A DNA stretch of 39,692 nucleotides, from the NCBI GenBank assembly GCA_003240775.1, contig QFNI01000036.1, forward strand, positions 1 through 39,692, given 5' to 3'. The notes below the pieces were generated by a model. The model had not been told where the DNA came from. It was given only the letters and a program-made list of their open reading frames with translations, and did no database searches. Below are positions 17,059 to 24,643 of this stretch, piece after piece. A program made the position numbers and the translations under genes. Numbering within the stretch: position 1 is the stretch's first letter; every line of letters starts with the position of its first letter. The DNA comes from Mesorhizobium amorphae. GTDB taxonomy: Bacteria > Pseudomonadota > Alphaproteobacteria > Rhizobiales > Rhizobiaceae.

Positions 17059-17769
17059 CTACCCCTCGCCATGTGCGGCCGTCGCGATCTTCAGCGCCAC
17101 CTGTTCGATCAGCGCGCGGTCCTCGTCGTCCCGTTCGCCCGCGGCGAGCGCGAGGCAGGCTTCCGAGCGCAGGATCACGCCGTCGCCCAGGATTTTCAGA
17201 TGGTTGGCGCGCAGCGTGGCGCCGGTGGTCGTGATGTCCACCACCAAGTCCGCCGAGCCGGCAGCGGGCGCACCTTCGGTGGCGCCGAGCGATTCCACGA
17301 TGCGGTAGACCTGGATGCCGTGCTTGCCCGAAAAGAAGCTGTGCGTCAGCCGGTGGTATTTGGTGGCCACCGTCAGGCGCCGTCCGTGGCGCTGGCGGAA
17401 CTCGCCCGCGACATCGTCGAGATCGGCCATGGATTCGACGTCGAGCCAGATCTCCGGCACCGCCACCACCACATCGGCGCGGCCGACGCCCAGCCGCGCC
17501 AGGATGGGGGTGCGGCGGTCGGCGTCGCCGCGCGCCTCGCGCAGCAGGTCCTCGCCGGTGATGCCGAGATCGAGCGTGCCGGCACCCAGTTCGCGCGCGA
17601 TCTCGGAGGCCGACAGGAACACCACCTCGACGCCCGGCAGCCCTTCGAGGCTCGTGCGGTAGGAGCGCTCGTCCTGCGGTGCTGCAACGGGCAGACCCGC
17701 TTCCGCGAACCGCGCGAGCACCTCCTCGCGCAGGCGGCCCTTCGATGGAATCCCGAGCCTGACGGTCAC
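17059..17769 (-). CDS. hisG: ATP phosphoribosyltransferase, short-form catalytic subunit
   Basis: A 236-residue enzyme that joins ATP and PRPP in the first step of histidine synthesis. It begins MTVRLGIPSKGRLREE and carries TLDLGITGEDLL and, near the C-terminus, DLVVDITTTGATLRANHLK, the PRPP-binding signature. It lacks the C-terminal regulatory domain of the long form (about 300 residues), so it needs HisZ, whose gene lies directly upstream and overlaps it as ATGA (17766-17769). It is the last gene of the leftward hisS-hisZ-hisG run. Feedback inhibition by histidine is expected through HisZ. Confidence 0.95.
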   Translation of the reverse strand: MTVRLGIPSKGRLREEVLARFAEAGLPVAAPQDERSYRTSLEGLPGVEVVFLSASEIARELGAGTLDLGITGEDLLREARGDADRRTPILARLGVGRADVVVAVPEIWLDVESMADLDDVAGEFRQRHGRRLTVATKYHRLTHSFFSGKHGIQVYRIVESLGATEGAPAAGSADLVVDITTTGATLRANHLKILGDGVILRSEACLALAAGERDDEDRALIEQVALKIATAAHGEG

Positions 17770-18878
17770 AGCGCCCTCCCGGCGGCCGATTCGATGCGGT
17801 CGATCCAGGCCGAGAAGCCCACGCCCGGAATGGGCGCGTCGGCGCCCAGCAAAGTCAGGAGCCGGTCGTAGCGCCCGCCGCCGATCAGCGGGCGGGGATC
17901 GCCCGGCGAGGCGATCTCGAAGACGAGGCCCGTGTAGTAGTCGAGCGGCCGGCCGAAGGCCGCGTCGTAGCGGATGGCGTCGAGCGGCAGAGAATGGCCG
18001 CGCAGCGCATCCGCGCGCGCCGCGAAATCCTCGAGTGCCGCATCCATCGAGATGCCCGCGCCGCGCCCGAAGGCCGCGAGCGCGTCCGGCGCGCGCTCGA
18101 GCGTGATCGTGATCGCCAGGAAGACCTTCAGCGCGCGCATCTCGGCCGCCGGCAGCCGCAGGCTGACGAGCTCGGCCTTTTCCAAGAGGCGCCCCGCGAT
18201 CTCCTCGGGCGTGCGGCCGGCATTCGGCGAGAAGCCGGCCGACTCCATCTCGCCGCGCAGGAGGTTGGCGAGCGTTTCCTCGTCGCTCTGGGCGATCTGC
18301 TCGCCCACGCCTTCGGCGAGCAGGCCCCGCTTGCCGGGGTTTGCGATGTCGTCGAGCGCGGTCGCCAGAAGCTTGGGGTCGCCGAAGGCGCGCAGCAGGC
18401 GCTTTTGCCAGGCGGGCGGCAGGCCCAGGCCGTCGAGCACGGCTGCGAACACCGCCTGGTCGCCCAGCGTGATGCGCAGCTCGCGGCCGGGCAGCGTGTG
18501 CGTGAGAAGCGCGTGCGCGTCGGCCAGCGAGCGCGCGTCGGCGCGCGGCCGGTCGGTCTCGCCCAGATCCTCGATGCCCGCCTGGAGGAACTCGGCCGGG
18601 CCGTCGCGGCGCTGGCGGAACACCTCACCGCAATAATGGTAGCGACGCGGCGTGCCGGCTTGGCTCTCGATGTGGTCGAGGCAGACGGGGATCGTCCATT
18701 CCGGCCGCAGGCAGAGCGTCTCGCCGGTCTCGCTTTCGGACAGGAAGATGCGGCGGCGCAGGTCCTCGCCGGCCATGTCCAGGAAGGGGTCGGCGGGCTG
18801 GAGCACGGACACGGAAACGGGGTGCGCGTCGCGCGCGGCGAGAAAGTCCCTGGTGTCGGAGGCGAGGCTGGCTGTCAT
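17766..18878 (-). CDS. hisZ: ATP phosphoribosyltransferase regulatory subunit
   Basis: A 370-residue paralogue of the histidyl-tRNA synthetase catalytic core. It keeps class II aminoacyl-tRNA synthetase features (LRPEWTIPVCLDHI, GEVFRQR, and GGGRYDRLLTLLG near the C-terminus) but no anticodon-binding domain. In bacteria with short HisG it assembles with HisG and confers histidine feedback. It begins 3 bases after hisS stops and overlaps hisG by 4 bases, so the three are almost certainly one operon. A misassigned short HisS is unlikely because a full hisS lies next door. Confidence 0.94.
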   Translation of the reverse strand: MTASLASDTRDFLAARDAHPVSVSVLQPADPFLDMAGEDLRRRIFLSESETGETLCLRPEWTIPVCLDHIESQAGTPRRYHYCGEVFRQRRDGPAEFLQAGIEDLGETDRPRADARSLADAHALLTHTLPGRELRITLGDQAVFAAVLDGLGLPPAWQKRLLRAFGDPKLLATALDDIANPGKRGLLAEGVGEQIAQSDEETLANLLRGEMESAGFSPNAGRTPEEIAGRLLEKAELVSLRLPAAEMRALKVFLAITITLERAPDALAAFGRGAGISMDAALEDFAARADALRGHSLPLDAIRYDAAFGRPLDYYTGLVFEIASPGDPRPLIGGGRYDRLLTLLGADAPIPGVGFSAWIDRIESAAGRAL

Positions 18879-18881
18879 CGA

Positions 18882-20411
18882 TCAGGCCCCGTTTTCCTGC
18901 GCGTCGAGCACGCGGCGGACGGCTGCCACCAGCTCGCTTTCGGGCACGGTTTCCTGGGCGGGGCGGCTTGCCCGCCATTCCTCGTTGTCGGTGATGCCTT
19001 GGGACAAGCGCTTGCCCTCCACCAGGTCCTTGATCTGCACGGTGCCGGCCGCGCGCTCGTCCGCGCCCTGGATCACGACGCAAGGTGCGCGGCGCCGGTC
19101 GGCATATTTCATCTGGGCCTTCATGCCCGCGCCGCCCAGATACATCTCGGACCTGATGCCGGCCTGACGAAGCGCGCTCACCATGGCCTGCGTGCGCCCG
19201 AGGCTTTCGGTGTCGCGGTCCATCGCGAGCACCACGACGGGGCCGGCGTCTCTGCCATCGTCCAGCTTGCCGAGGTTCTTGAGCGCCGTCATCAGGCGGG
19301 ACACGCCGATGGAAAAGCCGGTCGCGGGAACGGGTTCGCCGCGGAAACGCGAGACGAGGCCGTCATAGCGCCCGCCGCCGCCGACCGAGCCGAAGCGCAC
19401 GACTTCGCCGTCCTCGTTGGTGACGGGGAAGGTGAGTTCGGCCTCGTAGACGGGGCCGGTGTAGTATTCGAGGCCGCGCACGACGGAAGGGTCGATGCGG
19501 ATGCGGTCGCTGCCATATCCCGCTGCCGCCACCAGACGGCCGATCTGCCGGAGTTCGTCGACGCCCGATTGGAACTTTTCCACCTCGGAAAACGAGGAAT
19601 ACCGCCCGGTTTTGAAGGTAAACCGGGATGAATTATCCAGAAACTCATCGATCCCCGGCGAATCCAGGAGATCGACGAGCTGACGCGCATCCTCAAGGGG
19701 AAGTTGTGCGCCTTTCGTGAAGTCGCCCTCCCCTTCCGCGCCCCCATCCCAGCGACCGGTGGTCAGCAGTTTCACGATCTCGTCGGCCGCGAACTTGTCG
19801 CGCTTGTCGATGGCGCGGAGGACCGTCAGCCGTCGGGGGGCGTCCCCTTCCGCATCCAGGTTCAACGCGTCGAGGATGCCGTCGAGCACCTTGCGGTTGT
19901 TGACGCGGATCACGTAGTCGCCGCGACCGATGCCGAGCGCTTCCATGACGTCCGCCATCATCATCGCCATTTCGGCGTCGGCGGCGACGCCCGGCGTGCC
20001 CACGGTGTCGGCGTCGAACTGCATGAACTGGCGGAAGCGGCCGGGGCCGGGCTTCTCGTTGCGGAACACCCAGCCCGAGCGATAGGAGCGATAGGGCTTG
20101 GGCAGGCGCTCCCAGTTCTCGGCGACATAGCGCGCGAGCGGGGCGGTCAGGTCGTAGCGCAGGGACAGCCACTGCTCGTCTTCATCGAGGAAGGAGAACA
20201 CGCCCTCGTTGGGCCGGTCCTGGTCGGGCAGGAACTTGCCGAGCGCGTCGGTGTATTCCACGAGCGGGGTTTCCACCGGCTCGAAGCCGTAGCGCTCGTA
20301 GACCTCGCGGATCGTTTCCACCATGCGGGCCGTCGCGCGCAGGTCGTCCGCGCCGCGGTCCACGAAACCGCGCGGCAGCCTCGCCTTCATCCGTTCGGGC
20401 CGGTCGTTCAT
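18882..20411 (-). CDS. hisS: Histidyl-tRNA synthetase
   Basis: A 509-residue class II synthetase of the alphaproteobacterial type, longer than the about 424-residue E. coli enzyme. Landmarks are LRYDLTAPLARYVA (motif region 1/2), SGWVFRNEKPGPGRFRQFMQ (motif 2), GLEYYTGPVYEAEL (HisA-like motif), GGGGRYDGLVSRF (motif 3 area) and a C-terminal anticodon-binding domain. It charges tRNA-His in the cytoplasm. The start at 20411 is used; a second ATG at 20390 is an alternative. It is first in the hisS-hisZ-hisG operon. Confidence 0.95.
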   Translation of the reverse strand: MNDRPERMKARLPRGFVDRGADDLRATARMVETIREVYERYGFEPVETPLVEYTDALGKFLPDQDRPNEGVFSFLDEDEQWLSLRYDLTAPLARYVAENWERLPKPYRSYRSGWVFRNEKPGPGRFRQFMQFDADTVGTPGVAADAEMAMMMADVMEALGIGRGDYVIRVNNRKVLDGILDALNLDAEGDAPRRLTVLRAIDKRDKFAADEIVKLLTTGRWDGGAEGEGDFTKGAQLPLEDARQLVDLLDSPGIDEFLDNSSRFTFKTGRYSSFSEVEKFQSGVDELRQIGRLVAAAGYGSDRIRIDPSVVRGLEYYTGPVYEAELTFPVTNEDGEVVRFGSVGGGGRYDGLVSRFRGEPVPATGFSIGVSRLMTALKNLGKLDDGRDAGPVVVLAMDRDTESLGRTQAMVSALRQAGIRSEMYLGGAGMKAQMKYADRRRAPCVVIQGADERAAGTVQIKDLVEGKRLSQGITDNEEWRASRPAQETVPESELVAAVRRVLDAQENGA

Positions 20412-20706
20412 GAGGGTCTCTGCAAGATTCCGGGGGATTGCGGGGCTGCTCTAACGGGGCCTCGGGCGGGGGGCAACCCACGACAGCCGAAACACCGCGC
20501 TTCCGCCCAACATCGGCCGGAAACATGGATAGATCACAAGCACACGAAAGAGAGGGGAAGGCGGCAAGCCTCAACACAAACCGGTGAATCGCCGGAACCT
20601 GTGCGGGGCCGGCGGATTCTGCGGGTCAAGGCTGCCCTCAAGCGGCCGGGCGGCCTTTTTCCTCCCTTGTCTTGTTTCGAACGCGTTCTCGTTGGAGCAT
20701 CCATTC

Positions 20707-21114
20707 ATGCGCCAGTTCTTTTCACGGTTTGCCGGCCTGGCCTTTCTCACGATGGTCGCCGGAGCGGCCTCCTCGGGCACCACGGCAGCGGCCGCCTGCG
20801 AGGCGGGCGACCCGTCGCTCGCCGGCCGCTACGACCTCAAGAACGTCATGAATGTGGGCTCGCGCGTCACGCTCAAGGCGAACGGCTCCTTCGACTACCG
20901 CCTGACCTACGGCGCGGTGAACCAGCGCGGCGCGGGCTGCTGGAGCCGCGAGGGCGACGTGCTCGTGCTGATGCCCAATGGCGCCACCGCGATCTCGTCC
21001 ACGCCCGCGCTCGAGCGCACCCAGTTCGCCGGGGTGACGCTTCAGGTGGACGGCTCCGCCCTCGAATGGGACATCGCCGGCAACGGCCGCATGGTGCGCT
21101 ACGAGCGCCGCTGA
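20707..21114 (+). CDS. Small secreted protein of unknown function (135 aa)
   Basis: The product begins MRQFFSRFAGLAFLTMVAGA, a typical Sec signal peptide with cleavage expected after the Ala-rich TTAAAA at about residue 30. The roughly 105-residue mature part has two cysteines (CEAGD at its start and GAGCW in the middle), likely forming a disulfide, and a beta-rich pattern (GRYDLKNV, SRVTLKANGSFDYRLTYGA). The short hydrophobic segment ends in AAAAC; this is not a good lipobox, so a soluble periplasmic protein is more likely than a lipoprotein. GGAG precedes the chosen ATG at 20707. The gene stands alone, divergent from hisS and convergent with tag. The family is not recognised. Confidence 0.75.
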   Translation: MRQFFSRFAGLAFLTMVAGAASSGTTAAAACEAGDPSLAGRYDLKNVMNVGSRVTLKANGSFDYRLTYGAVNQRGAGCWSREGDVLVLMPNGATAISSTPALERTQFAGVTLQVDGSALEWDIAGNGRMVRYERR

Positions 21115-21145
21115 AGCATCTCCAGCGAAAGTGCGGAGCGGTTCT
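21115..21145 (+). repeat. Dispersed repeat family C, copy 1 (31 bp)
   Basis: Begins AGCATCTCCAGCGAAAGTGC. It matches the inverse of 30983-31013 at 27 of 31 positions. It fills the gap between the convergent secreted-protein gene and tag. Elements with an AGCATTTCCAG ... GCGGTTCT core are widespread in rhizobial intergenic DNA (from memory). Confidence 0.75.
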
Positions 21146-21157
21146 GCTTGAGACGCT

Positions 21158-21772
21158 TCAGGGCCTCGGCATCCCTTCCACCTCCGCGCGGCAGAAGCAG
21201 CCTTCGAGGTGGTCGTTGACCATGCCCATGGCCTGCATGAAGGCATAGACCGTGGTGGGACCGACAAAGGTCCAGCCGCGGCGCTTCAGGTCCTTGGACA
21301 GGCGGTGCGAGGCGGGGCTCGTCGGGTTGGCGCGCAAGGTGGCCAAGTCCACCCGCGCCGGGCGCTCCTCCGGCGGCGGGGCGAAGCTCCAGAAATAGCT
21401 CGAAAGCGTGCCGTGCTCGTCGCGCAATTCGATCGCGCGGGCGGCGTTGTTGATCGTCGAGCGGATCTTGCCGCCGTGGCGCACGATCCCCTTGTCCGCC
21501 AGGAGACGCGCAACGTCGTCCTCGCCGAAGCGCGCGACCCGTTCGAAGTCGAAGCCGGCGAAGCCCGCCCGGAACGCCTCGCGCTTGCGCAGGATGGTGA
21601 TCCAGGACAGGCCGGACTGAAAGCCTTCCAGGCAGATCTTCTCGAACAAGCGGTGGTCGTCCCTGACGGGGCGGCCCCATTCGGCGTCGTGGTAGCGCAG
21701 GTAGTCCTCCGCCGCGCCCGGCCAGAAGCAGCGCACCCGACCGTCCGCGCCCTCGATCAACCCGTCTTCCAT
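21158..21772 (-). CDS. tag: DNA-3-methyladenine glycosylase I
   Basis: A 204-residue base-excision repair enzyme that removes 3-methyladenine from alkylated DNA. The zinc site typical of TagI is intact: Cys15 (RCFWPG), His28 (YHDAEWG), His188 and Cys192 (NDHLEGC). The helix with the active-site Glu49 reads CLEGFQSGLSWITILRKRE, and FVGPTTVYAFMQAMGMVNDH is the conserved C-terminal block. Length is only slightly above the E. coli enzyme. It stands alone between convergent and divergent neighbours. No Ada-type operator was seen. Confidence 0.96.
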   Translation of the reverse strand: MEDGLIEGADGRVRCFWPGAAEDYLRYHDAEWGRPVRDDHRLFEKICLEGFQSGLSWITILRKREAFRAGFAGFDFERVARFGEDDVARLLADKGIVRHGGKIRSTINNAARAIELRDEHGTLSSYFWSFAPPPEERPARVDLATLRANPTSPASHRLSKDLKRRGWTFVGPTTVYAFMQAMGMVNDHLEGCFCRAEVEGMPRP

Positions 21773-21966
21773 GAAGAATTCCCTTTCACCGCTCTTTTAC
21801 CACGCACGCCAACCGCGCGGTAACCGTACGAAATGGTTTCCGCGCGTCCGGGCCTTGGAGGCTTTTCGGATTCACCAATTGGTGGCGCAGCCGGCGCAGT
21901 CTCGCCAACAGGATGAAGGGGCCCGGCCTCTTTGCTCGATTCACCTGTTCGAAGAGTCCGCGTATC

Positions 21967-22731
21967 ATGAGAACCATCCTTCTTCTCGGGCTTGCGGCCG
22001 CGACCGCCTTTTCCAGCGTTCCCGCCCAGGCGAGCGACCGCTACCGCGAGCGCCCGCCCGTGATGGTGAGCCCCGACCTGTCGGCCCCTTGGGTGATGCA
22101 GCTGGGACAGCAGCCCCGCGCCCGCGTGAAGGTCGAACGGCGCGCCTCCCAGGCGATCCCGCCCGTGCGCCAGCTCCGCCGCGAGCGCGGCGTGCGCGTC
22201 GAGCCCGACCTCCAGCAGACCTCGGCGGTGGCCCGCCCCGCGCGCGTCAAGCGCGAGGCCGCAAAGCGCGAGATCAACCCGATCTACCTGCCCCAGGAGG
22301 TCGCCTATGCGGGCGGCGAGAAGCCCGGCACGATCGTGATCGACACGCGCGACAACTTCCTGTTCCTGGTGGGCGAGAACGGCCAAGCGCGCCGCTACGG
22401 CGTGGGCACGGGCAAGCCCGGCTTCGAATGGGCCGGCACCCATTCGGTGACGCGCAAGGCCGAGTGGCCCGACTGGCGCCCGCCGGCGGAGATGATCGCG
22501 CGCGAAAAGCGCAAGGGCCGCAACCTGCCCGCCTTCATGGCCGGCGGCCCGGAAAACCCGATGGGCGCGCGTGCGCTTTATCTCGGCTCCACGCTCTACC
22601 GCATCCACGGCACCAACCAGCCCTGGACGATCGGCGGCGCGGTGTCTTCGGGCTGCATCCGCATGCGCAACGAGGATGTGACGGATCTCTACGAGCGCGT
22701 GCCGGTGGGGGCGAAGGTCGTGGTGATGTGA
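21967..22731 (+). CDS. L,D-transpeptidase (ErfK/YbiS/YnhG family)
   Basis: A 254-residue periplasmic enzyme that makes 3-3 peptidoglycan cross-links or attaches proteins to the wall. A Sec signal peptide (MRTILLLGLAAATAFSS to PAQA, about 22 residues) is followed by a basic, Arg-rich linker to about residue 100 and the YkuD domain. The catalytic motif is complete: HGTNQPWTIG from His214 and SSGCIRM with the nucleophile Cys230. The start at 21967 begins the signal peptide; an upstream in-frame ATG at 21913 would bury it. The gene is a single unit with its own terminator. Rhizobiales carry many such genes, so a specific name is not assigned. Confidence 0.93.
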   Translation: MRTILLLGLAAATAFSSVPAQASDRYRERPPVMVSPDLSAPWVMQLGQQPRARVKVERRASQAIPPVRQLRRERGVRVEPDLQQTSAVARPARVKREAAKREINPIYLPQEVAYAGGEKPGTIVIDTRDNFLFLVGENGQARRYGVGTGKPGFEWAGTHSVTRKAEWPDWRPPAEMIAREKRKGRNLPAFMAGGPENPMGARALYLGSTLYRIHGTNQPWTIGGAVSSGCIRMRNEDVTDLYERVPVGAKVVVM

Positions 22732-22756
22732 GTGTGGGTTCCCGATAGGGGCCGGG

Positions 22757-22795
22757 GCGGCGGAAGCGGGGGCTTTCCGCCGCTTCTTCGTTTTT
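22757..22795 (+). terminator. Rho-independent terminator of the L,D-transpeptidase gene
   Basis: GCGGCGGAA (22757-22765) pairs perfectly with TTCCGCCGC (22775-22783), followed by TTCTTCGTTTTT. It lies 25 bases after the stop. Confidence 0.87.
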
Positions 22796-22826
22796 GGGGG
22801 TGTGCGGGGTGTGGTTGAGGGGTGGT

Positions 22827-22870
22827 TGCGTCCTTCGAGGCCCGCATGCTGCGGGCACCTCAGGATGAGG
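22827..22870 (+). repeat. Dispersed palindromic repeat family A, copy 3 (44 bp)
   Basis: Same element as at 16526, and an exact inverted match over all 44 bases to 22916-22959. It sits between the convergent L,D-transpeptidase and glcF genes. Confidence 0.92.
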
Positions 22871-22915
22871 GAGGAAGGCGCTGACCCGAAACAGGGATTG
22901 TCAGCGCCCCTCGGT

Positions 22916-22959
22916 CCTCATCCTGAGGTGCCCGCAGCATGCGGGCCTCGAAGGACGCA
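22916..22959 (-). repeat. Dispersed palindromic repeat family A, copy 4 (44 bp, inverted)
   Basis: Perfect inverted copy of 22827-22870. The 45-base spacer contains a further 9-bp inverted repeat, GGCGCTGAC (22877-22885) with GTCAGCGCC (22900-22908), so the whole 133-base block can form one long stem-loop. It may act as a transcription barrier between glcF and the convergent gene. Confidence 0.92.
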
Positions 22960-22986
22960 CGCCCCTGCCGCCCGTTTCCTCTCGGC

Positions 22987-24282
22987 TCAAACGAGCGCTG
23001 CGGGTTTCGGGCCGCCATAGGCCCAGTCGAGAAGCTCCACCGTGTGCACCACGGGCAGGCGGGATGCGCGGCCGATCTGGGTCATGCAGCCGATATTGCC
23101 GGTGGCGACGAGGGCGGCGTTGGTGGCCTCCACATTGCGCACCTTGCGCGCCTGCAATTCGGCCGCGATCGCCGGCTGGAGGATGTTGTAGGTGCCCGCC
23201 GAGCCGCAGCAGAGATGGCCCTCGCGCGGCTCTCGCACGACAAAGCCCGCGCGCGACAAAAGCGCCTTGGGCTGCCGCACGATCTTTTGCCCGTGCTGCA
23301 TGGAACAGGCCGAATGATAGGCGACTGTGAGGTTCTGGTTGGGCGCTTCCGGCAGGTCGAGCGTCGCCAGATATTCGGAAACGTCCATCGCGAGCTTCGA
23401 GACCCGCGCGGCTTTCTCGGCGTAGAGAGGGTCGAGGCGCAGCATGAAGCCGTAATCCTTGACCACCGTGCCGCAGCCCGAGGTGGTGACGAGGATGGCG
23501 TCGAGCCCGCCACCTTCGATCAGCCTCGTCCAGGCGTCGACGTTCACCCGCGCGAAATCGAGCGCCTCCTCCTCGCGGCCGAGATGGTGGGTGAGCGCCC
23601 CGCAGCACCCCTCGCCCGGCGCGGGCACGACGCCCACGCCGAAGCGCGCGAGCAGGCGGATGGCCGCCTGGTTGATGCCGGGATCGAGCACGCTCTGCGC
23701 GCAGCCGCCGAGGATCGCCACGCGGCGGCCGGCCTGCGGCGCGGAAACCGGGCTGGGCGCAGGCTGGGCCGCGCGCTTGGGCAGGGAAGCGGGCGCGAGC
23801 CGCAGCATGGCGGCGAGCGGCTTGAGCGCTTCCGCCCGGTCGAGCAGGCCCGCGAGCGGACGGCCGAGCCGGGCCAGCGTGAGTGCTGCGCGAAAGCGCC
23901 GGGGGTAGGGCAGCACGCGCGCGAGCGTTGCGCGGATCAGCCGGTCGGGCAGCGGCCTCGCATAGGTCTTTTCGATATGGGCGCGCGCCCCGTCCACCAG
24001 GTGCATGTAGTGCACACCCGAGGGGCAGGTGGTCATGCAGGCGAGGCAGGACAGGCAGCGGTCCACATGCTTGACGGTTTCGGCATCGGCTGCCCTGCCC
24101 TCTTCGAGCATGTCCTTGATGAGGTAGATGCGCCCGCGCGGGGAATCGAGCTCGTTGCCCAGCGTCACATAGGTCGGGCACGTGGCCGTGCAGAACCCGC
24201 AATGCACGCATGTGCGCACGATCTTCTCAGCCTCGGCCACATGCGGGTCGGCGAGCTGCGCGGGGGTGAAGGTGGTTTGCAT
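22987..24282 (-). CDS. glcF: Glycolate oxidase iron-sulfur subunit
   Basis: A 431-residue electron-transfer subunit that, with GlcD and GlcE, oxidises glycolate to glyoxylate at the cytoplasmic membrane. Two 4Fe-4S ferredoxin motifs are clear: CVHCGFCTATCPTY at about 36-49 and CLSCLACMTTCPSGV at about 93-107. Two C-terminal CCG-type cysteine-rich domains follow (EGCCGAL and HLCCGSAGTYN). Length is standard. It is the last gene of the leftward glcD-glcE-DUF433-ORF-glcF run, starting 5 bases after the small ORF ends. A long palindromic repeat lies downstream. Confidence 0.95.
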   Translation of the reverse strand: MQTTFTPAQLADPHVAEAEKIVRTCVHCGFCTATCPTYVTLGNELDSPRGRIYLIKDMLEEGRAADAETVKHVDRCLSCLACMTTCPSGVHYMHLVDGARAHIEKTYARPLPDRLIRATLARVLPYPRRFRAALTLARLGRPLAGLLDRAEALKPLAAMLRLAPASLPKRAAQPAPSPVSAPQAGRRVAILGGCAQSVLDPGINQAAIRLLARFGVGVVPAPGEGCCGALTHHLGREEEALDFARVNVDAWTRLIEGGGLDAILVTTSGCGTVVKDYGFMLRLDPLYAEKAARVSKLAMDVSEYLATLDLPEAPNQNLTVAYHSACSMQHGQKIVRQPKALLSRAGFVVREPREGHLCCGSAGTYNILQPAIAAELQARKVRNVEATNAALVATGNIGCMTQIGRASRLPVVHTVELLDWAYGGPKPAALV

Positions 24283-24287
24283 GGCTG

Positions 24288-24428
24288 CTAGCTGACCTGA
24301 CGAAACCGGAATTCGATCGAGTAGGCCATCGAATGTTGCTCGTCCCGCACTTTCGCGGCGATCTGTGGGGAGATGGTGCCCGGATCAAACTGCTGAGCTT
24401 CGAGCCACCGTCGATGGTTCGGATGCAT
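24288..24428 (-). CDS. Small hypothetical protein (46 aa) downstream of the DUF433 gene
   Basis: A 46-residue frame beginning MHPNHRRWLEAQQFDPGTIS. Its ATG overlaps the stop of the DUF433 gene as TGATG (24426-24430), a usual sign of coupled translation. It has no membrane segment or known motif. In DUF433 loci the downstream partner is often a DUF5615 PIN-like toxin of about 110 residues; this sequence does not resemble that, so it may be an unrelated small protein, a degraded partner or a new one. Confidence 0.45.
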   Translation of the reverse strand: MHPNHRRWLEAQQFDPGTISPQIAAKVRDEQHSMAYSIEFRFRQVS

Positions 24429-24643
24429 CAGGCGAACTCCGCTTCCAGAAGCGAGGTGGCGAGCGCGAGTGCACCATCGACCTGATGCCGCTCGACGGTC
24501 GGGAAGTCGTCGAGAAATTCCTCGACCGACATGCCACCGGCCAAGTTCTCGAAAAGCGCGCTGACCGGCACGCGCGTGCCGCGAAACACGACCGCGCCCC
24601 CCATGATGTCGGGATCGCAACTCAAGATGTCTCGTGTCTTCAT
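24428..24643 (-). CDS. DUF433 family protein, antitoxin-like (71 aa)
   Basis: A 71-residue protein with the DUF433 signature: DILSCDPDIMGGAVVFRGTR near the start, then VPVSALFENLAGGMSVEEFL and FPTVERHQVDGAL. The domain forms a small winged-helix-like fold and is commonly the antitoxin of VapBC-like pairs with a DUF5615 nuclease. Its start overlaps the glcE stop as ATGA (24640-24643) and its stop overlaps the next ORF, so it is translated as part of the glycolate oxidase operon. No recognisable toxin is adjacent. The DUF433 call is firm; the role is not. Confidence 0.88.
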   Translation of the reverse strand: MKTRDILSCDPDIMGGAVVFRGTRVPVSALFENLAGGMSVEEFLDDFPTVERHQVDGALALATSLLEAEFA

